This document shows positions 24,859-33,989 of a stretch of 64,000 nt of DNA, one piece after another. Numbering within the stretch: position 1 is the stretch's first letter; every line of letters starts with the position of its first letter. A program made the position numbers and the translations under genes. A model generated the notes under the pieces. That model was not told the DNA's origin. It saw nothing but the letters and a program-made list of their open reading frames with translations, and did not search any database. Source of the stretch: Bacteroidales bacterium. Its GTDB lineage: Bacteria > Bacteroidota > Bacteroidia > Bacteroidales > Rikenellaceae. The DNA lies in contig CAJSYJ010000002.1 of NCBI GenBank assembly GCA_910574205.1, positions 398,930 through 462,929 on the forward strand. Reading direction: 5' to 3'.

Positions 24859-25349
24859 ACCTCGACTCTGTTTTTGAACCGTTCGACTATCGCCCGGCGT
24901 CCGCGGCTCAACGCCGCATATACCGCCTCGCGGGAACACGCCGCCGCCCGCGCGATCTGCTCCACCTCCATACCGTCGACATGCTTCATGCGCATTATCA
25001 TCTGCTGCGAAGCGGGCAGGCTGTCCATTATAGCCAGCGTGCGGGCAAGCCGTCCGGCCAACTCCCCTTCGTCCGGCGCCTCCTCGTCGGCCGTCATGCG
25101 AGCCATATCGATCGCAGCGACACTCTTGCGGTCACGTATGGCGTTCAGCGACAGATGTCTTACCACGGTTCTGGCCAATGCCGCCGGCGAGTGGTAGTCG
25201 TCCAGACGACTGCGCATCGTAAAGAGTTTGAGCAGTGCGTCCTGCACCACATCCTCGGCCGCAGAGGTCGACTGCAAGAGTCTCTCTGCCCTCCGCACCA
25301 GATCGCCGCGTTGACCGGCGGCGAATATTTCGAACTCTTCGATGCTCAT
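24855..25349 (-). CDS. ECF-type RNA polymerase sigma factor
   Basis: 164 aa. Region 2 contains SAAEDVVQDALLKLF and region 4 contains MDSLPASQQMIMRMKHVDGMEVEQIARAAACSREAVYAALSRGRRAI, a standard sigma-70 region 4 helix-turn-helix. Length and order fit an ECF sigma factor. It heads a five-gene minus-strand operon (anti-sigma-like, DUF5024-like, two DUF2807 proteins). No housekeeping -7 box is seen upstream, so the operon may be driven by its own sigma; TGTCAGAAAACGC and GTGTCATATAA upstream are candidate elements only. Confidence 0.9.
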   Translation of the reverse strand: MSIEEFEIFAAGQRGDLVRRAERLLQSTSAAEDVVQDALLKLFTMRSRLDDYHSPAALARTVVRHLSLNAIRDRKSVAAIDMARMTADEEAPDEGELAGRLARTLAIMDSLPASQQMIMRMKHVDGMEVEQIARAAACSREAVYAALSRGRRAIVERFKNRVEV

Positions 25350-25474
25350 CTATCCGATTCGTTTCAATTATATGACACGGCCGGCAGCGTTTTCTGACAA
25401 TATTTTATGATTTTTACGAAAAAATAATCTCACGAAGCCCCCCTTTCGTCAAATCGCTGCATATGCAGCTCTGC

Positions 25475-25562
25475 GACGGAGTGAGGCAATGGGCTGTACT
25501 CGGCGTACTGCCCATTGCCGAGCGACGAGGCGCGGCAGTAAAATGCCGCTTTTGACGAAAAA
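25475..25562 (+). repeat. Intergenic hairpin repeat, copy C
   Basis: Best-preserved copy: ATGGGC...GTAC-TCGGC-GTAC...GCCCAT hairpin, then GCGGCA-GTAAAA-TGCCGC hairpin and TTTTGACGAAAA. It lies in the 225-base gap between rmuC and the sigma-factor gene, both on the minus strand, so the repeat is antisense to local transcription when read like copies A and B. Confidence 0.7.
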
Positions 25563-25574
25563 AAGCTGCTCGGT

Positions 25575-26855
25575 CTACTCATCCGCCTCGGCCTCGGATG
25601 ATTCGAGCGCACGCGCCGACTGCCGCTTCTTGGTCGGCAGCCCCAGACGCCGCAGCCGCTCGCCCAGACGGACGATATTGTTGTTGCCCGTATGCAGCCG
25701 CTTGTAGGCGTCGTCGTAGCGCGTGCGCGCCTGGTCCAACGCCGTACCTACACCCTCCAACGACTCGGTAAAGGCCACCAACTGCTCGTAGAGCTTCGTG
25801 GCCTTGTCGACGATCTCCGCCTGATTCTTGCTCTGCGCATCGCGACGCCACATGTCGCCGACCATTTTCAACAGCGCGAAGAGGTTGGTGGGCGAAGATA
25901 TTATGACCTTGTGGCGATAGGCATCCGACCATATCGCCCGATCCTGTTTCAACGCCTCCAAAAATGCCGGCTCCGACGGGACGAACATTATGACGAAGTC
26001 GGGCGAGCAGACGAGCTTCTGGTACTCCTTGGCCGAGAGCTCCTGCACGTGGCGCCTTACCGAGGCCACATGCTCGCTCATCAGGCGGCGGCGCTCCTCC
26101 TCCGTCTCGGCCGCCGTGAAGTTGACATAGGCTGTCAGCGACACCTTTGAGTCGATGACGATCGACCGCTCTTCGGGCAGCCGCAGCAACACATCGGGTC
26201 GCAGGTTGCGCCCCGTCTCGTCTTTGAGATTGGCCTGCACGTCGTAGTGCAGCCCCTTGACCAGCCCCGTGCTCGACAGTATGGTTTCGAGATAGACCTC
26301 GCCCCAGTCGCCCTGCGTTTTGGAATTGCCGCGAAGGGCATTGGTCAGGTTGGTCGCTTCGGCGGTCATGCGCACGTTGAGCCGCATAAGGTTGTCCAGC
26401 TCGTTTTTCAGCGCACCGCGCTGCTCGTTCTCTGAAGCGTATATGCGCTCCACCCTCTCGCGGAACTCCGTGATGTTGTCCTTGAATGGTTTGAGCAGCA
26501 TGTCGAGCGACTCGCGGTTGGTGCGGCGGAACTCGCGCGACTGCTCGCCGAATATCTCGCCCGCCAGACTGCGGAACTGCGCCGTCATCGTCCTCTCCAA
26601 CTCCTCGCGGTCGCGTCGCGACGTATGCTCCCTTTCGCGCAGCGCCGCCAGCTCGCTCTCGACCCTCACGCGCGCTATGCGCTCGTCGGCAACCTCGCCG
26701 CGCAGACGCTCCGCCGCCGCCCGCTCGGCTGCCAGAGCCTCCTCGGCGGCGGAGCGCTCCCCTACCCGTGCTGCAAGCGTGCGCCACAGCACGACGGCCA
26801 ACACGCCCGCCACGGCCGTCAATGCCGCTATTGCAATCGTATATCCCATATCCAT
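25575..26855 (-). CDS. rmuC: DNA recombination protein RmuC
   Basis: 426 aa from the ATG at 26855. An N-terminal membrane anchor (IAIAALTAVAGVLAVVLW) and a long coiled coil (residues 30-130) lead into the RmuC nuclease-like domain: GNSKTQGDWGEVYLETIL, RPDVLLRLPEERSIVIDSKVSLTAY and FVIMFVPSEPAF. Family members limit sequence inversions and belong to the PD-(D/E)xK-like fold; the D and DSK residues are present. An earlier in-frame start at 26936 is rejected because a -7 box lies at 26893-26900. Confidence 0.93.
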   Translation of the reverse strand: MDMGYTIAIAALTAVAGVLAVVLWRTLAARVGERSAAEEALAAERAAAERLRGEVADERIARVRVESELAALREREHTSRRDREELERTMTAQFRSLAGEIFGEQSREFRRTNRESLDMLLKPFKDNITEFRERVERIYASENEQRGALKNELDNLMRLNVRMTAEATNLTNALRGNSKTQGDWGEVYLETILSSTGLVKGLHYDVQANLKDETGRNLRPDVLLRLPEERSIVIDSKVSLTAYVNFTAAETEEERRRLMSEHVASVRRHVQELSAKEYQKLVCSPDFVIMFVPSEPAFLEALKQDRAIWSDAYRHKVIISSPTNLFALLKMVGDMWRRDAQSKNQAEIVDKATKLYEQLVAFTESLEGVGTALDQARTRYDDAYKRLHTGNNNIVRLGERLRRLGLPTKKRQSARALESSEAEADE

Positions 26856-26892
26856 GTCCGTTGTCCGTTGCGGCGACATGCCGCACCGATTA

Positions 26893-26952
26893 CAAAGGTA
26901 GGCAACAATTCCCAATCGGGAGCCGATAATTGGCAATAATTTCGTACTTTTG
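26893..26952. promoter_or_regulatory. Divergent promoters of rmuC and rpe
   Basis: TACCTTTG on the minus strand (26893-26900) serves rmuC. TACTTTTG on the plus strand (26945-26952) serves rpe. Confidence 0.6.
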
Positions 26953-26980
26953 TCTGCGAATCGGAAAAACGCACTTAATT

Positions 26981-27631
26981 ATGAAACGTATCATAGCTCC
27001 GTCGGTTCTGTCGGCCGACTTCGGACAACTCCGACACGATATCGAGATGATCGACCGCAGCGCGGCCGAGTGGGTACACATCGACGTGATGGACGGCGTG
27101 TTCGTACCGAACATATCGTTCGGATTCCCCGTGATGAAGCCCATACGCCGGGCGACGTCCAAGGTGCTCGACGTACATCTTATGATTACCGACCCCGAGC
27201 GCTACACGGCGCGCTTCGTCGAGGCGGGCGCCGACATCGTGACCTTCCACTACGAAGCGACGATGGACATACGCGGCTGCATAGCCTCCATACGCGGGGC
27301 CGGCGCCAAGGTGGGCATCTCGATCAAGCCGGCCACCTCGCCCGAGGTGCTGCGCGACATACTCCCGTCGGTGGATCTGGTGCTTGTAATGAGCGTCGAG
27401 CCGGGCTTCGGAGGACAGTCGTTCATGCCGGCGGCCGTAGACAAGGTGCGCATGCTCGATAAGATGAAGCGCGAAGCGGGGCTCGATACCATAATCGAAG
27501 TCGACGGCGGGATATCGGCCGCCAACTCGCGCCTGCTGTTCGATGCGGGTGCCGAGGCGCTCGTTGCGGGCAGCTCGGTCTTCGGCGCCGCCGACCCGGC
27601 CGAGGCTATCGACAGAATGCTGAAAGCATAA
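26981..27631 (+). CDS. rpe: Ribulose-phosphate 3-epimerase
   Basis: 216 aa. Signatures: IIAPSVLSADFG at the N-terminus, VHIDVMDGVFVPN (metal ligands His and Asp), LDVHLMI, VMSVEPGFGGQSF and VDGGI. It interconverts ribulose 5-phosphate and xylulose 5-phosphate in the pentose phosphate pathway. The start at 26981 is the only ATG downstream of the -7 box giving the normal N-terminus; the upstream in-frame start is before the promoter. An ABC-F gene follows five bases after the stop. Confidence 0.97.
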   Translation: MKRIIAPSVLSADFGQLRHDIEMIDRSAAEWVHIDVMDGVFVPNISFGFPVMKPIRRATSKVLDVHLMITDPERYTARFVEAGADIVTFHYEATMDIRGCIASIRGAGAKVGISIKPATSPEVLRDILPSVDLVLVMSVEPGFGGQSFMPAAVDKVRMLDKMKREAGLDTIIEVDGGISAANSRLLFDAGAEALVAGSSVFGAADPAEAIDRMLKA

Positions 27632-27636
27632 CAGAT

Positions 27637-29580
27637 ATGATTTCATTAGACAACCTCACGATAAGTTACGGCGGCTGGACGCTGTTCGACGACATATCGC
27701 TGCTGATAAACCCCAAGGACAGAATAGGTCTTGTGGGCAAGAACGGCGCGGGCAAGACCACCCTGCTGCGCACTATCGTCGGCGAGCAGCAGCCCACTTC
27801 GGGGGCAGTGACCCTCAACGGCGAGTGCTCGATAGGCTACCTGCCGCAGCAGATGCGCGTTGCCGACACCACCACGCTGGTCGACGAGACGGCCAAGGCT
27901 TTCGACGAAGTGCTGCGTATCGAGGCGGAGATAGAGCGCCTGACGGCCGCCATAGCCGAGCGCACCGACTACTGCTCGGCCGAGTACGAGGAGCTGCTGC
28001 ACCGGCTCAACGACGCCAACGACCGCTATCGCATCCTCGGCGGCGACACCCGCGAAGCCGACATCGAGCGCACGCTGCTGGGGCTGGGATTCCGTCGTTC
28101 GGACTTCACGCGCTCCACCAGCGAGTTTTCGGGCGGCTGGCGCATGCGCATCGAGCTGGCCAAGCTGCTGCTGCGACGTCCGTCTATATTCCTGCTCGAC
28201 GAGCCTACCAACCACCTCGACATCGAGAGTATACAGTGGCTCGAAGACTACCTCAAATCATACAACGGCGCCGTGCTGCTCATATCGCACGACCGCGCAT
28301 TTCTGGATAACGTCACCACACGCACCGTCGAGCTGTCGCTGGGCAAGATATACGACTACAAGGTGCCCTACTCCAAGTTCGTCGAGCTGCGCGCCGAGCG
28401 CCGCCGCCAACAGCTGGCCGCCTACCAGAACCAGCAGCGCATGATCGAGAAGACCGAGGAGTTCATCGAGAAGTTCCGCTACAAGCCCACCAAGAGCAAT
28501 CAGGTGCAGTCGCGCATAAAGCAGCTCGAACGCATCGAGCGCATCGAGGTCGACGAGGAGGATCTCTCGCGCCTCAACATAAAGTTCCCGCCCGCACCAC
28601 GCTCGGGACAGATCGTGGCCGAGATAAAGGGCGTCGGCAAGTCGTTCGGCTCCAAGCACGTATTCTCGGGGGCCGAGTTCACGATCGAGCGCGGCGCGAA
28701 GATAGCTCTGGTAGGCCGTAACGGCGAGGGCAAGACCACGCTGGCACGCATGCTCACGGGCGAGCTGTCGCCCACCGAGGGCGAGATACGTATCGGAGCC
28801 AACGTCAACATAGGCTACTACGCCCAGAATCAGGACGATCTTATGGACGGCGAGTTTACCGTCTTCGACACGCTCGACAGAGTTGCCGTGGGCGATATAC
28901 GCACGCGTCTGCGCGACATACTCGGCGCATTCCTCTTCCGCGGCGAGGACATCGACAAGAAGGTCAAGGTGCTCTCGGGCGGCGAGCGCTCGCGTCTGGC
29001 TATGGCGCGGCTTATGCTCGAACCATACAATCTGCTCATACTCGACGAGCCGACCAACCACATGGATATGCGCTCGAAGGATATACTCAAAAACGCGCTT
29101 ACGAAGTACGACGGCACCCTGGTCGTCGTCTCGCACGACCGCGAGTTCCTCGACGGGCTGGTCGACAAGGTATACGAGTTCCGCGACGGCGGCGTGAAGG
29201 AGTATCTGGGCGGCATATACTACTTTCTCGAAAAGCGCAAGATCGACTCCCTATCGGAGATCGAGCGCAAGAACGCGACGCCCGCAGCATCGCCCGCGGC
29301 CGCAGCCGCACCGTCGTCGGGCAAGCTCTCCTACGAGCAGCGCAAGGAGCAGGAGAAGCTGTTGCGCCGGCTGCGCAAGGCTGTCGAGACGATCGAATCG
29401 GAGCTGGCCGAGGTCGAGGCTCAGATCAAGGCTATGGACGAACGCCTGGCCGCGGCCAACGGCTACGATGCCGCCGACTATGCCCGCTACGACGAGCTGA
29501 AAGCGCGTTACGACCACCTTATGCACGAGTGGGAGAAGGCATCCTACGAATTGGAGATTACCGAATCGGAGTGGCGATGA
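27637..29580 (+). CDS. ABC-F family ATPase (housekeeping, Uup/YdiF-like)
   Basis: 647 aa, with two ABC domains and a C-terminal coiled-coil extension. Domain 1: GKNGAGKTT near residue 36, FSGGWRMRIEL signature, FLLDEPTNHLD. Linker region with YSKFVELRAERRRQQLAAYQNQQ. Domain 2: GRNGEGKTT near 362, LSGGERSRLAMARL, LILDEPTNHMDM. The last 90 residues (SYEQRKEQEKLLRRLRKAVETIESELAEVEAQIKAMDERL) are a coiled coil as in Uup. It probably assists translation rather than transport. It is co-transcribed with rpe and overlaps a gene fragment by four bases. Confidence 0.93.
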   Translation: MISLDNLTISYGGWTLFDDISLLINPKDRIGLVGKNGAGKTTLLRTIVGEQQPTSGAVTLNGECSIGYLPQQMRVADTTTLVDETAKAFDEVLRIEAEIERLTAAIAERTDYCSAEYEELLHRLNDANDRYRILGGDTREADIERTLLGLGFRRSDFTRSTSEFSGGWRMRIELAKLLLRRPSIFLLDEPTNHLDIESIQWLEDYLKSYNGAVLLISHDRAFLDNVTTRTVELSLGKIYDYKVPYSKFVELRAERRRQQLAAYQNQQRMIEKTEEFIEKFRYKPTKSNQVQSRIKQLERIERIEVDEEDLSRLNIKFPPAPRSGQIVAEIKGVGKSFGSKHVFSGAEFTIERGAKIALVGRNGEGKTTLARMLTGELSPTEGEIRIGANVNIGYYAQNQDDLMDGEFTVFDTLDRVAVGDIRTRLRDILGAFLFRGEDIDKKVKVLSGGERSRLAMARLMLEPYNLLILDEPTNHMDMRSKDILKNALTKYDGTLVVVSHDREFLDGLVDKVYEFRDGGVKEYLGGIYYFLEKRKIDSLSEIERKNATPAASPAAAAAPSSGKLSYEQRKEQEKLLRRLRKAVETIESELAEVEAQIKAMDERLAAANGYDAADYARYDELKARYDHLMHEWEKASYELEITESEWR

Positions 29581-29741
29581 AGAGGGCTGTGGCCATAAAC
29601 GGCTCGCCCCGCACTGGCGGCATTCGCACACGCAGCCTGAGCATATCCGGCACCCGTCGCCTCGCCGGCCGTCTGCCCGAGTGCTCCGGCCGGCGGATAT
29701 GCAGCCTTACCGAGGCCGTATGTGCCAAAATACGCAAATAA
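29577..29741 (+). pseudogene. Remnant of a flavodoxin-fold NAD(P)H oxidoreductase gene
   Basis: A 54-codon ORF whose ATG overlaps the ABC-F stop (ATGA). Its first residues, MKRAVAINGSPRTGG, are the FMN-binding start of NADPH-dependent FMN reductase/flavodoxin-fold proteins (normally about 180 aa). After that the reading shows no family similarity, and the ORF ends 12 bases before rlmB. I read this as a truncated, decayed gene that once belonged to the operon. Confidence 0.55.
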
Positions 29742-29753
29742 AAACCTTATATA

Positions 29754-30482
29754 ATGGAGAACATAATTTTCGGAATACGCCCCGTAGCCGAGGCTATCGA
29801 ATCGCACAAGCAGATCGAACGCATCTACATCCGCAAGGGTGCCGAGGGGCAGCTGATGACCGACCTCAAAGACCTGTGCATGCGTTACCGCCTGCGCTGG
29901 CAGGAGGTGCCGGTCGAGAAGCTCAACCGTCTCACGCGAGGCAATCATCAGGGCGTCGTGGCGCAGACGGCGGCCATAGAGTATGTCGAGCTGAACGATA
30001 TTTTGGAGCGCGTGCCCGAGGACGAGACTCCGCTGGTAGTCGTCTTCGACGGTGTAACCGACGTGCGCAACTTCGGCGGCATAGCCCGCTCGGCAGAGTG
30101 CGCCGGCGCCCACGGCCTCATAGCTCCGCTCAAAAACTCAGCACCGGTCAATGCCGATGCGATCAAGGCGTCGGCCGGTGCTCTGAACAAGATCCCGGTA
30201 TGCCGCGTGGGGTCGATCCGCAACACGCTTAAAACGTTGCAGGCCGAAGGGTTCCGCGTCGTGGCCGCAACCGAAAAGAGCCGCAAGCTGATCTACGACG
30301 CCGACCTGCGCCAGCCTACGGCCATAGTCATGGGCGCCGAGGACAAGGGCATTTCGAAAGAGGTGCTCAAACTCTGCGACGAGCAGCTGGCCATACCGCT
30401 CATCGGATCGATCGAATCGCTCAACGTCGCGGCGGCGGCAGCCGTCATGCTCTTCGAAGTCGTGCGTCAGCGCATAGGATAG
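29754..30482 (+). CDS. rlmB: 23S rRNA (guanosine-2'-O)-methyltransferase RlmB (TrmH/SpoU family)
   Basis: 242 aa. The N-terminal L30e-like substrate domain (NIIFGIRPVAEAIESHKQIERIYIRKG) is followed by the SPOUT methyltransferase with VVVFDGVTDVRNFGGIARSAE, IVMGAEDKGISKEV and PLIGSIESLNVAAAAAVMLFEV, the three knotted SpoU motifs. It uses S-adenosylmethionine to methylate a 23S rRNA ribose. Probably in the same unit as the upstream ABC-F gene and the downstream metallopeptidase gene, 14 bases away. Confidence 0.95.
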   Translation: MENIIFGIRPVAEAIESHKQIERIYIRKGAEGQLMTDLKDLCMRYRLRWQEVPVEKLNRLTRGNHQGVVAQTAAIEYVELNDILERVPEDETPLVVVFDGVTDVRNFGGIARSAECAGAHGLIAPLKNSAPVNADAIKASAGALNKIPVCRVGSIRNTLKTLQAEGFRVVAATEKSRKLIYDADLRQPTAIVMGAEDKGISKEVLKLCDEQLAIPLIGSIESLNVAAAAAVMLFEVVRQRIG

Positions 30483-30496
30483 ATCCTCGGGCGACA

Positions 30497-31069
30497 GTGG
30501 CGACGATCCGGCATCCTCTTTTGGGCGAGGTGGAGTGCGTTGTTTCGGCGCGCTCGCGCGGCATACGCCTTACGGTCAAGCCCTCGGGCGCTGTAAGGCT
30601 GAGCTACCCCGCACTGGTCGGCCGCAGACGCGCCCTGGCCTTTCTCGACGCAAAGGCCGAATGGGTCGCAGCGACTCAGCGCCGCATGGCCGAACGACGC
30701 GAGACGATACCGCATATCACGCGGCAGGAGGTCGAGCGGCTGCGCGCCGAGGCCGCCCGCACCCTGCCGCCGCTGGCATATGCGCTGGCCGAGCGCTTCG
30801 GCTTCGAGGTCGGACGCGTTACAGTGCGTGCCGCCCGCACCAAGTGGGGCAGCTGCTCGGCGCGCAACGACATATCGCTGTCGCTCTTTCTGGCGGCATT
30901 GCCGCGCCACCTGCAAGAGTTCGTCATCATCCACGAGCTGTGCCATACGGTGCACCACAACCACTCGGCCGCATTCCATGCTTTGGTCGACCGCTGTCTT
31001 GGCGGCCGCGAACGGGAGTTGGAGGGCGAGTTGAAACGCTGCCGCATACCTATCGTCGCCGAGGCCTGA
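30497..31069 (+). CDS. YgjP-like zinc metallopeptidase (DUF45)
   Basis: 190 aa with a GTG start, the only one that keeps the normal N-terminus after the rlmB stop. The catalytic zinc motif HELCHTVHHNHSAAFH is at residues about 149-164, preceded by TKWGSCSARNDISLSLFLAALP, both diagnostic for the YgjP/SprT-like DUF45 family. No signal peptide, so cytoplasmic. Relatives are often next to restriction or RNA-modification genes, and their substrate is unknown. It is likely translated from the rlmB transcript. Confidence 0.88.
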   Translation: MATIRHPLLGEVECVVSARSRGIRLTVKPSGAVRLSYPALVGRRRALAFLDAKAEWVAATQRRMAERRETIPHITRQEVERLRAEAARTLPPLAYALAERFGFEVGRVTVRAARTKWGSCSARNDISLSLFLAALPRHLQEFVIIHELCHTVHHNHSAAFHALVDRCLGGRERELEGELKRCRIPIVAEA

Positions 31070-31104
31070 TCCGCACCGCAGGCCTGCGCACTATCTCACA
31101 AGAT

Positions 31105-31881
31105 CTATCCCAGCGCCACGTCGAGGATCATCATGACGATGAATCCCACGGCGAAGGTCAATGTACCCAGATTGGAGTGGTGCCCCTGCTGAGCCTCGGG
31201 GATAAGCTCCTCGACAACGACATACAACATAGCACCGGCCGCAAATCCCAACAGATACGGCATCATCGGCAGCAGGCTGTCGATCAACAATATCGTAATC
31301 ACGGCAGCTATCGGCTCGACTATGCCCGACAAGGCGCCGAAGACGAAGGCGCGCCTGCGCGTGAAGCCCTCCGAGCGCAGCGGCAGCGAGATTATCGCAC
31401 CCTCGGGGACATTCTGTATCGCTATGCCCGCCGCCAGCGCCACGGCACCGCTAAGCGTAATGCCCATATCGCCGCTCATGGCTCCGGCAGCCACCACACC
31501 CACGGCCATGCCCTCGGGGATGTTATGCAGCGTGACGGCCAGCACGAGCATCGACGAACGCCCCAGCCCCGACCTTACGCCCTCGGGCTCCGACGAATTG
31601 AGATGCAGGTGCGGAATCAGGTTATCGAGCAGCAGCAAGAACAGCATGCCGGCCGCCAGACCGCTGCACGCAGGCGCCCATGCCCATGCCCCCAGCGCCG
31701 AGGACATATCGAGCGAGGGCAGCAGCAGCGACCACACCGACGCGGCGACCATCACGCCCGAGGCGAATCCCAACAGTCCCTTTTGCAGCAGCGACGACAT
31801 CTCGCCGCGTGCCAGCAACACGAAGGCCGCCCCTATTACCGTCCCCAGAAAGGGCACCGAAACTATGGCGAAAAGTTCCAT
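31105..31881 (-). CDS. ZIP family metal transporter (ZupT-like)
   Basis: 258 aa, eight hydrophobic helices. The metal-binding helices 4 and 5 show VTLHNIPEGMAVG and IAIQNVPEGAIISLPL, the first being the classic HNxPEG motif; a variable loop carries HLHL. ZIP proteins move Zn2+ or other divalent cations into the cytoplasm. Gln replaces the second His as in several ZupT/GufA relatives. It lies downstream of rubrerythrin on the same strand, 113 bases away, with an inverted repeat between them, so it may be separately expressed. Confidence 0.9.
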   Translation of the reverse strand: MELFAIVSVPFLGTVIGAAFVLLARGEMSSLLQKGLLGFASGVMVAASVWSLLLPSLDMSSALGAWAWAPACSGLAAGMLFLLLLDNLIPHLHLNSSEPEGVRSGLGRSSMLVLAVTLHNIPEGMAVGVVAAGAMSGDMGITLSGAVALAAGIAIQNVPEGAIISLPLRSEGFTRRRAFVFGALSGIVEPIAAVITILLIDSLLPMMPYLLGFAAGAMLYVVVEELIPEAQQGHHSNLGTLTFAVGFIVMMILDVALG

Positions 31882-31937
31882 ACAACAACAGATTTACGAT
31901 TTACATGCGGGGCATCGGGCATCCGCCCTTACTGCAA

Positions 31938-31969
31938 TGCAGGCCGCTCCGAAACGGAAACGGCCTGCA
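31938..31969 (-). terminator. Inverted repeat between rubrerythrin and the ZIP gene
   Basis: TGCAGGCCG (31938-31946) pairs with CGGCCTGCA (31961-31969). No T-run follows, so it may be a weak terminator or processing site. Confidence 0.4.
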
Positions 31970-31994
31970 CTAATCATACCCCGATAACGGTGTA

Positions 31995-32531
31995 TCAATA
32001 ATTCTCCGACTTCAACTCGAAGTATCCTTGCGCATGGGCGCATACGGGGCATATCTCGGGTGCCTGTCGTCCGACGTGTATATGGCCGCAGTTAGAACAC
32101 TGCCATATCATGTCTCCGTCGCGCGAGAATACCAGTCCGCCCTCGACATTCGACAGCAGTTTGCGGTAACGCTCCTCGTGCTCCTTCTCGATCCGGCCTA
32201 CCTGCTCGAACAGCAGCGCAATATCCTCGAAACCCTCCTCGCGTGCCGTGGCCGCGAACGACGCATACATGTCGGTCCACTCGTAGTTTTCGCCTGCGGC
32301 GGCTGCGGCGAGATTTTCGGCCGTCGTTCCGATGCCGCCCAGCAGCTTGAACCATATCTCGGCATGCTCCTTCTCGTTGGCCGCCGTCTGCTCGAATATG
32401 CGGGCTATCTGCACATATCCCTCTTTCTTTGCCTTAGAGGCGAAGTATGTATACTTGTTGCGCGCCTGCGACTCGCCGGCGAATGCTTCGCGGAGGTTCT
32501 GCTCCGTGCGGGTTCCTTTAAGCTCTTTCAT
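31995..32531 (-). CDS. rbr: Rubrerythrin
   Basis: 178 aa. The di-iron four-helix domain has the two EXXH-type ligand sets ([19 protein letters not shown], and [17 protein letters not shown]). The C-terminal rubredoxin domain carries CSNC and CPVC. It reduces hydrogen peroxide in anaerobes using the diiron site. A minus-strand -7 box TATCTTTG lies at 32574-32581. It is divergent from the phosphodiesterase-like gene. Confidence 0.97.
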   Translation of the reverse strand: MKELKGTRTEQNLREAFAGESQARNKYTYFASKAKKEGYVQIARIFEQTAANEKEHAEIWFKLLGGIGTTAENLAAAAAGENYEWTDMYASFAATAREEGFEDIALLFEQVGRIEKEHEERYRKLLSNVEGGLVFSRDGDMIWQCSNCGHIHVGRQAPEICPVCAHAQGYFELKSENY

Positions 32532-32573
32532 AAGTTTCGTTTATGGGTCTTACAAATTCTATTATCTTTTCGG

Positions 32574-32706
32574 CAAAGATAGAGCATTATTTCCGTTACG
32601 CCATAAGTTTTCGATCGTATATTTTTATCCGACCATAAGCAAATGCTATAACGCCGATCCGCATAAGGACAAATTTTGTTTTTGCGGCCGACATGTAATA
32701 TCTTTG
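32574..32706. promoter_or_regulatory. Divergent promoters of rbr and the phosphodiesterase-like gene
   Basis: Minus strand: TATCTTTG at 32574-32581. Plus strand: TTTG at 32675-32678 with TATCTTTG at 32699-32706, spacer 20. Confidence 0.65.
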
Positions 32707-32726
32707 CACCTGTAAAACTCAACCCG

Positions 32727-33989
32727 ATGAAAAGAATCATAACAGCCGTAATACTGCTGCTGGCATGCTCAACCGCAGCAAGGGCACAGCAGGCCGGACG
32801 ATGCGACGGCCGCACGGCGGACGACGAACATTACGTAATAATACTCTCGATGGACGCTTTCCGCTGGGACCTGCCCCAGAGATGCCACACGCCGACGCTC
32901 GACTCGCTGCGCCGCGTCGGTGTCTTCGCCGAGACCTATCCGGTATTTCCGGCCAACACCTTTCCCAACCACTACTCCATGGCCACCGGACTGCACCCCG
33001 ACCGCCACAACATCGTGAACAACGGATTCTACGACCGCTCGGTCGGTCGCGAGATGTCGGTATTCAAGCACTCCGACACCGCTACGCCCGGCTTCTGGGG
33101 CGGCGACCCGATATGGAACACGGCCGAGCGTCAGGGCAGAACGGCGCATATATACATGTGGCCCGGCAGCGACATCGAGATTGGAGGCCGTCAGGCATCG
33201 ATATGGACGCGCTATACCGACGAGCCGTCGTACTTCGAGCGTGCCGACTGGGTAGTGGCCAGCATGTGCGGCGAGGCGGCCGACGGGCGCATACCCAATC
33301 TCGTTATGTGGTACTTCGAGGAGCCCGATGCCGTCATGCACGAGTACGGCCCCGACTCGGACGAGATAATACCGACGATAGAGCATATCGACTCGGCACT
33401 GGCATACTTCTTCCGCGAGATACGCCGCTCGCCCGTCTTCGACCGCATCAACTTCATAGTAACGGCCGACCACGGCATGGCGCAGCTCTCGAAAGAGCGG
33501 TATATAAACCTCAACGGAACGCTCGACGAGCGTCATATAGCAAGGGTCGTGTCAGGCCGGCCGCTCGGCATAGAGGTCGACGAGGAGTATCTCGACACGG
33601 CCGTAGAGATCATCGACCGCATAGGACATATCAAGGCATACAAGCGCGACTCGATGCCCGAGAAGTGGCATTACGGCACCAACCGCAACCGCATAACGAA
33701 CCTGCTGGTGGTGCCCGACAACGGCTGGACGGTAGAATACGCCGACTGCGACAAGCCCCGCGACGGCGGCACGCACGGCTTCGATCCCTTCGAGAGAGAT
33801 ATGCACACCGTGTTTTACGCCTCTGGACCCATGTTCCGCAAGGGCTACGAGCAGCGTTCGTTCCAGAATCTGAACATATATCTCGTGCTGTGTCATCTGT
33901 TGGGCATAGAACCTTCGCCAAATGACGGCTGCTGGGAGGATGTATGCGACATGTTCGCGGAGGGAGAAACGCAACCCGACGCAGAGTAG
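32727..33989 (+). CDS. Alkaline-phosphatase-superfamily nucleotide pyrophosphatase/phosphodiesterase
   Basis: 420 aa. Signal peptide of about 20 residues (ARA-QQ). The metal and nucleophile pattern of the NPP branch is visible: ILSMDAFRWD, nucleophile region PVFPANTFPNHYSMATGLHPDRH (Thr nucleophile), WYFEEPDAVMHEYGP, TADHGM and GTHGFDPFERDMH. It should be a periplasmic enzyme cleaving nucleotide or phosphodiester substrates with two Zn ions. The start at 32727 follows the -7 box by 21 bases; the upstream in-frame start is before the promoter. Confidence 0.9.
   Translation: MKRIITAVILLLACSTAARAQQAGRCDGRTADDEHYVIILSMDAFRWDLPQRCHTPTLDSLRRVGVFAETYPVFPANTFPNHYSMATGLHPDRHNIVNNGFYDRSVGREMSVFKHSDTATPGFWGGDPIWNTAERQGRTAHIYMWPGSDIEIGGRQASIWTRYTDEPSYFERADWVVASMCGEAADGRIPNLVMWYFEEPDAVMHEYGPDSDEIIPTIEHIDSALAYFFREIRRSPVFDRINFIVTADHGMAQLSKERYINLNGTLDERHIARVVSGRPLGIEVDEEYLDTAVEIIDRIGHIKAYKRDSMPEKWHYGTNRNRITNLLVVPDNGWTVEYADCDKPRDGGTHGFDPFERDMHTVFYASGPMFRKGYEQRSFQNLNIYLVLCHLLGIEPSPNDGCWEDVCDMFAEGETQPDAE

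Noticed and set aside
25489..25707. 72-codon ORF starting in repeat copy C
   Set aside because: The start lies in the hairpin repeat and it then runs antisense to rmuC; repeat-derived ORFs like this are likely annotation artefacts.
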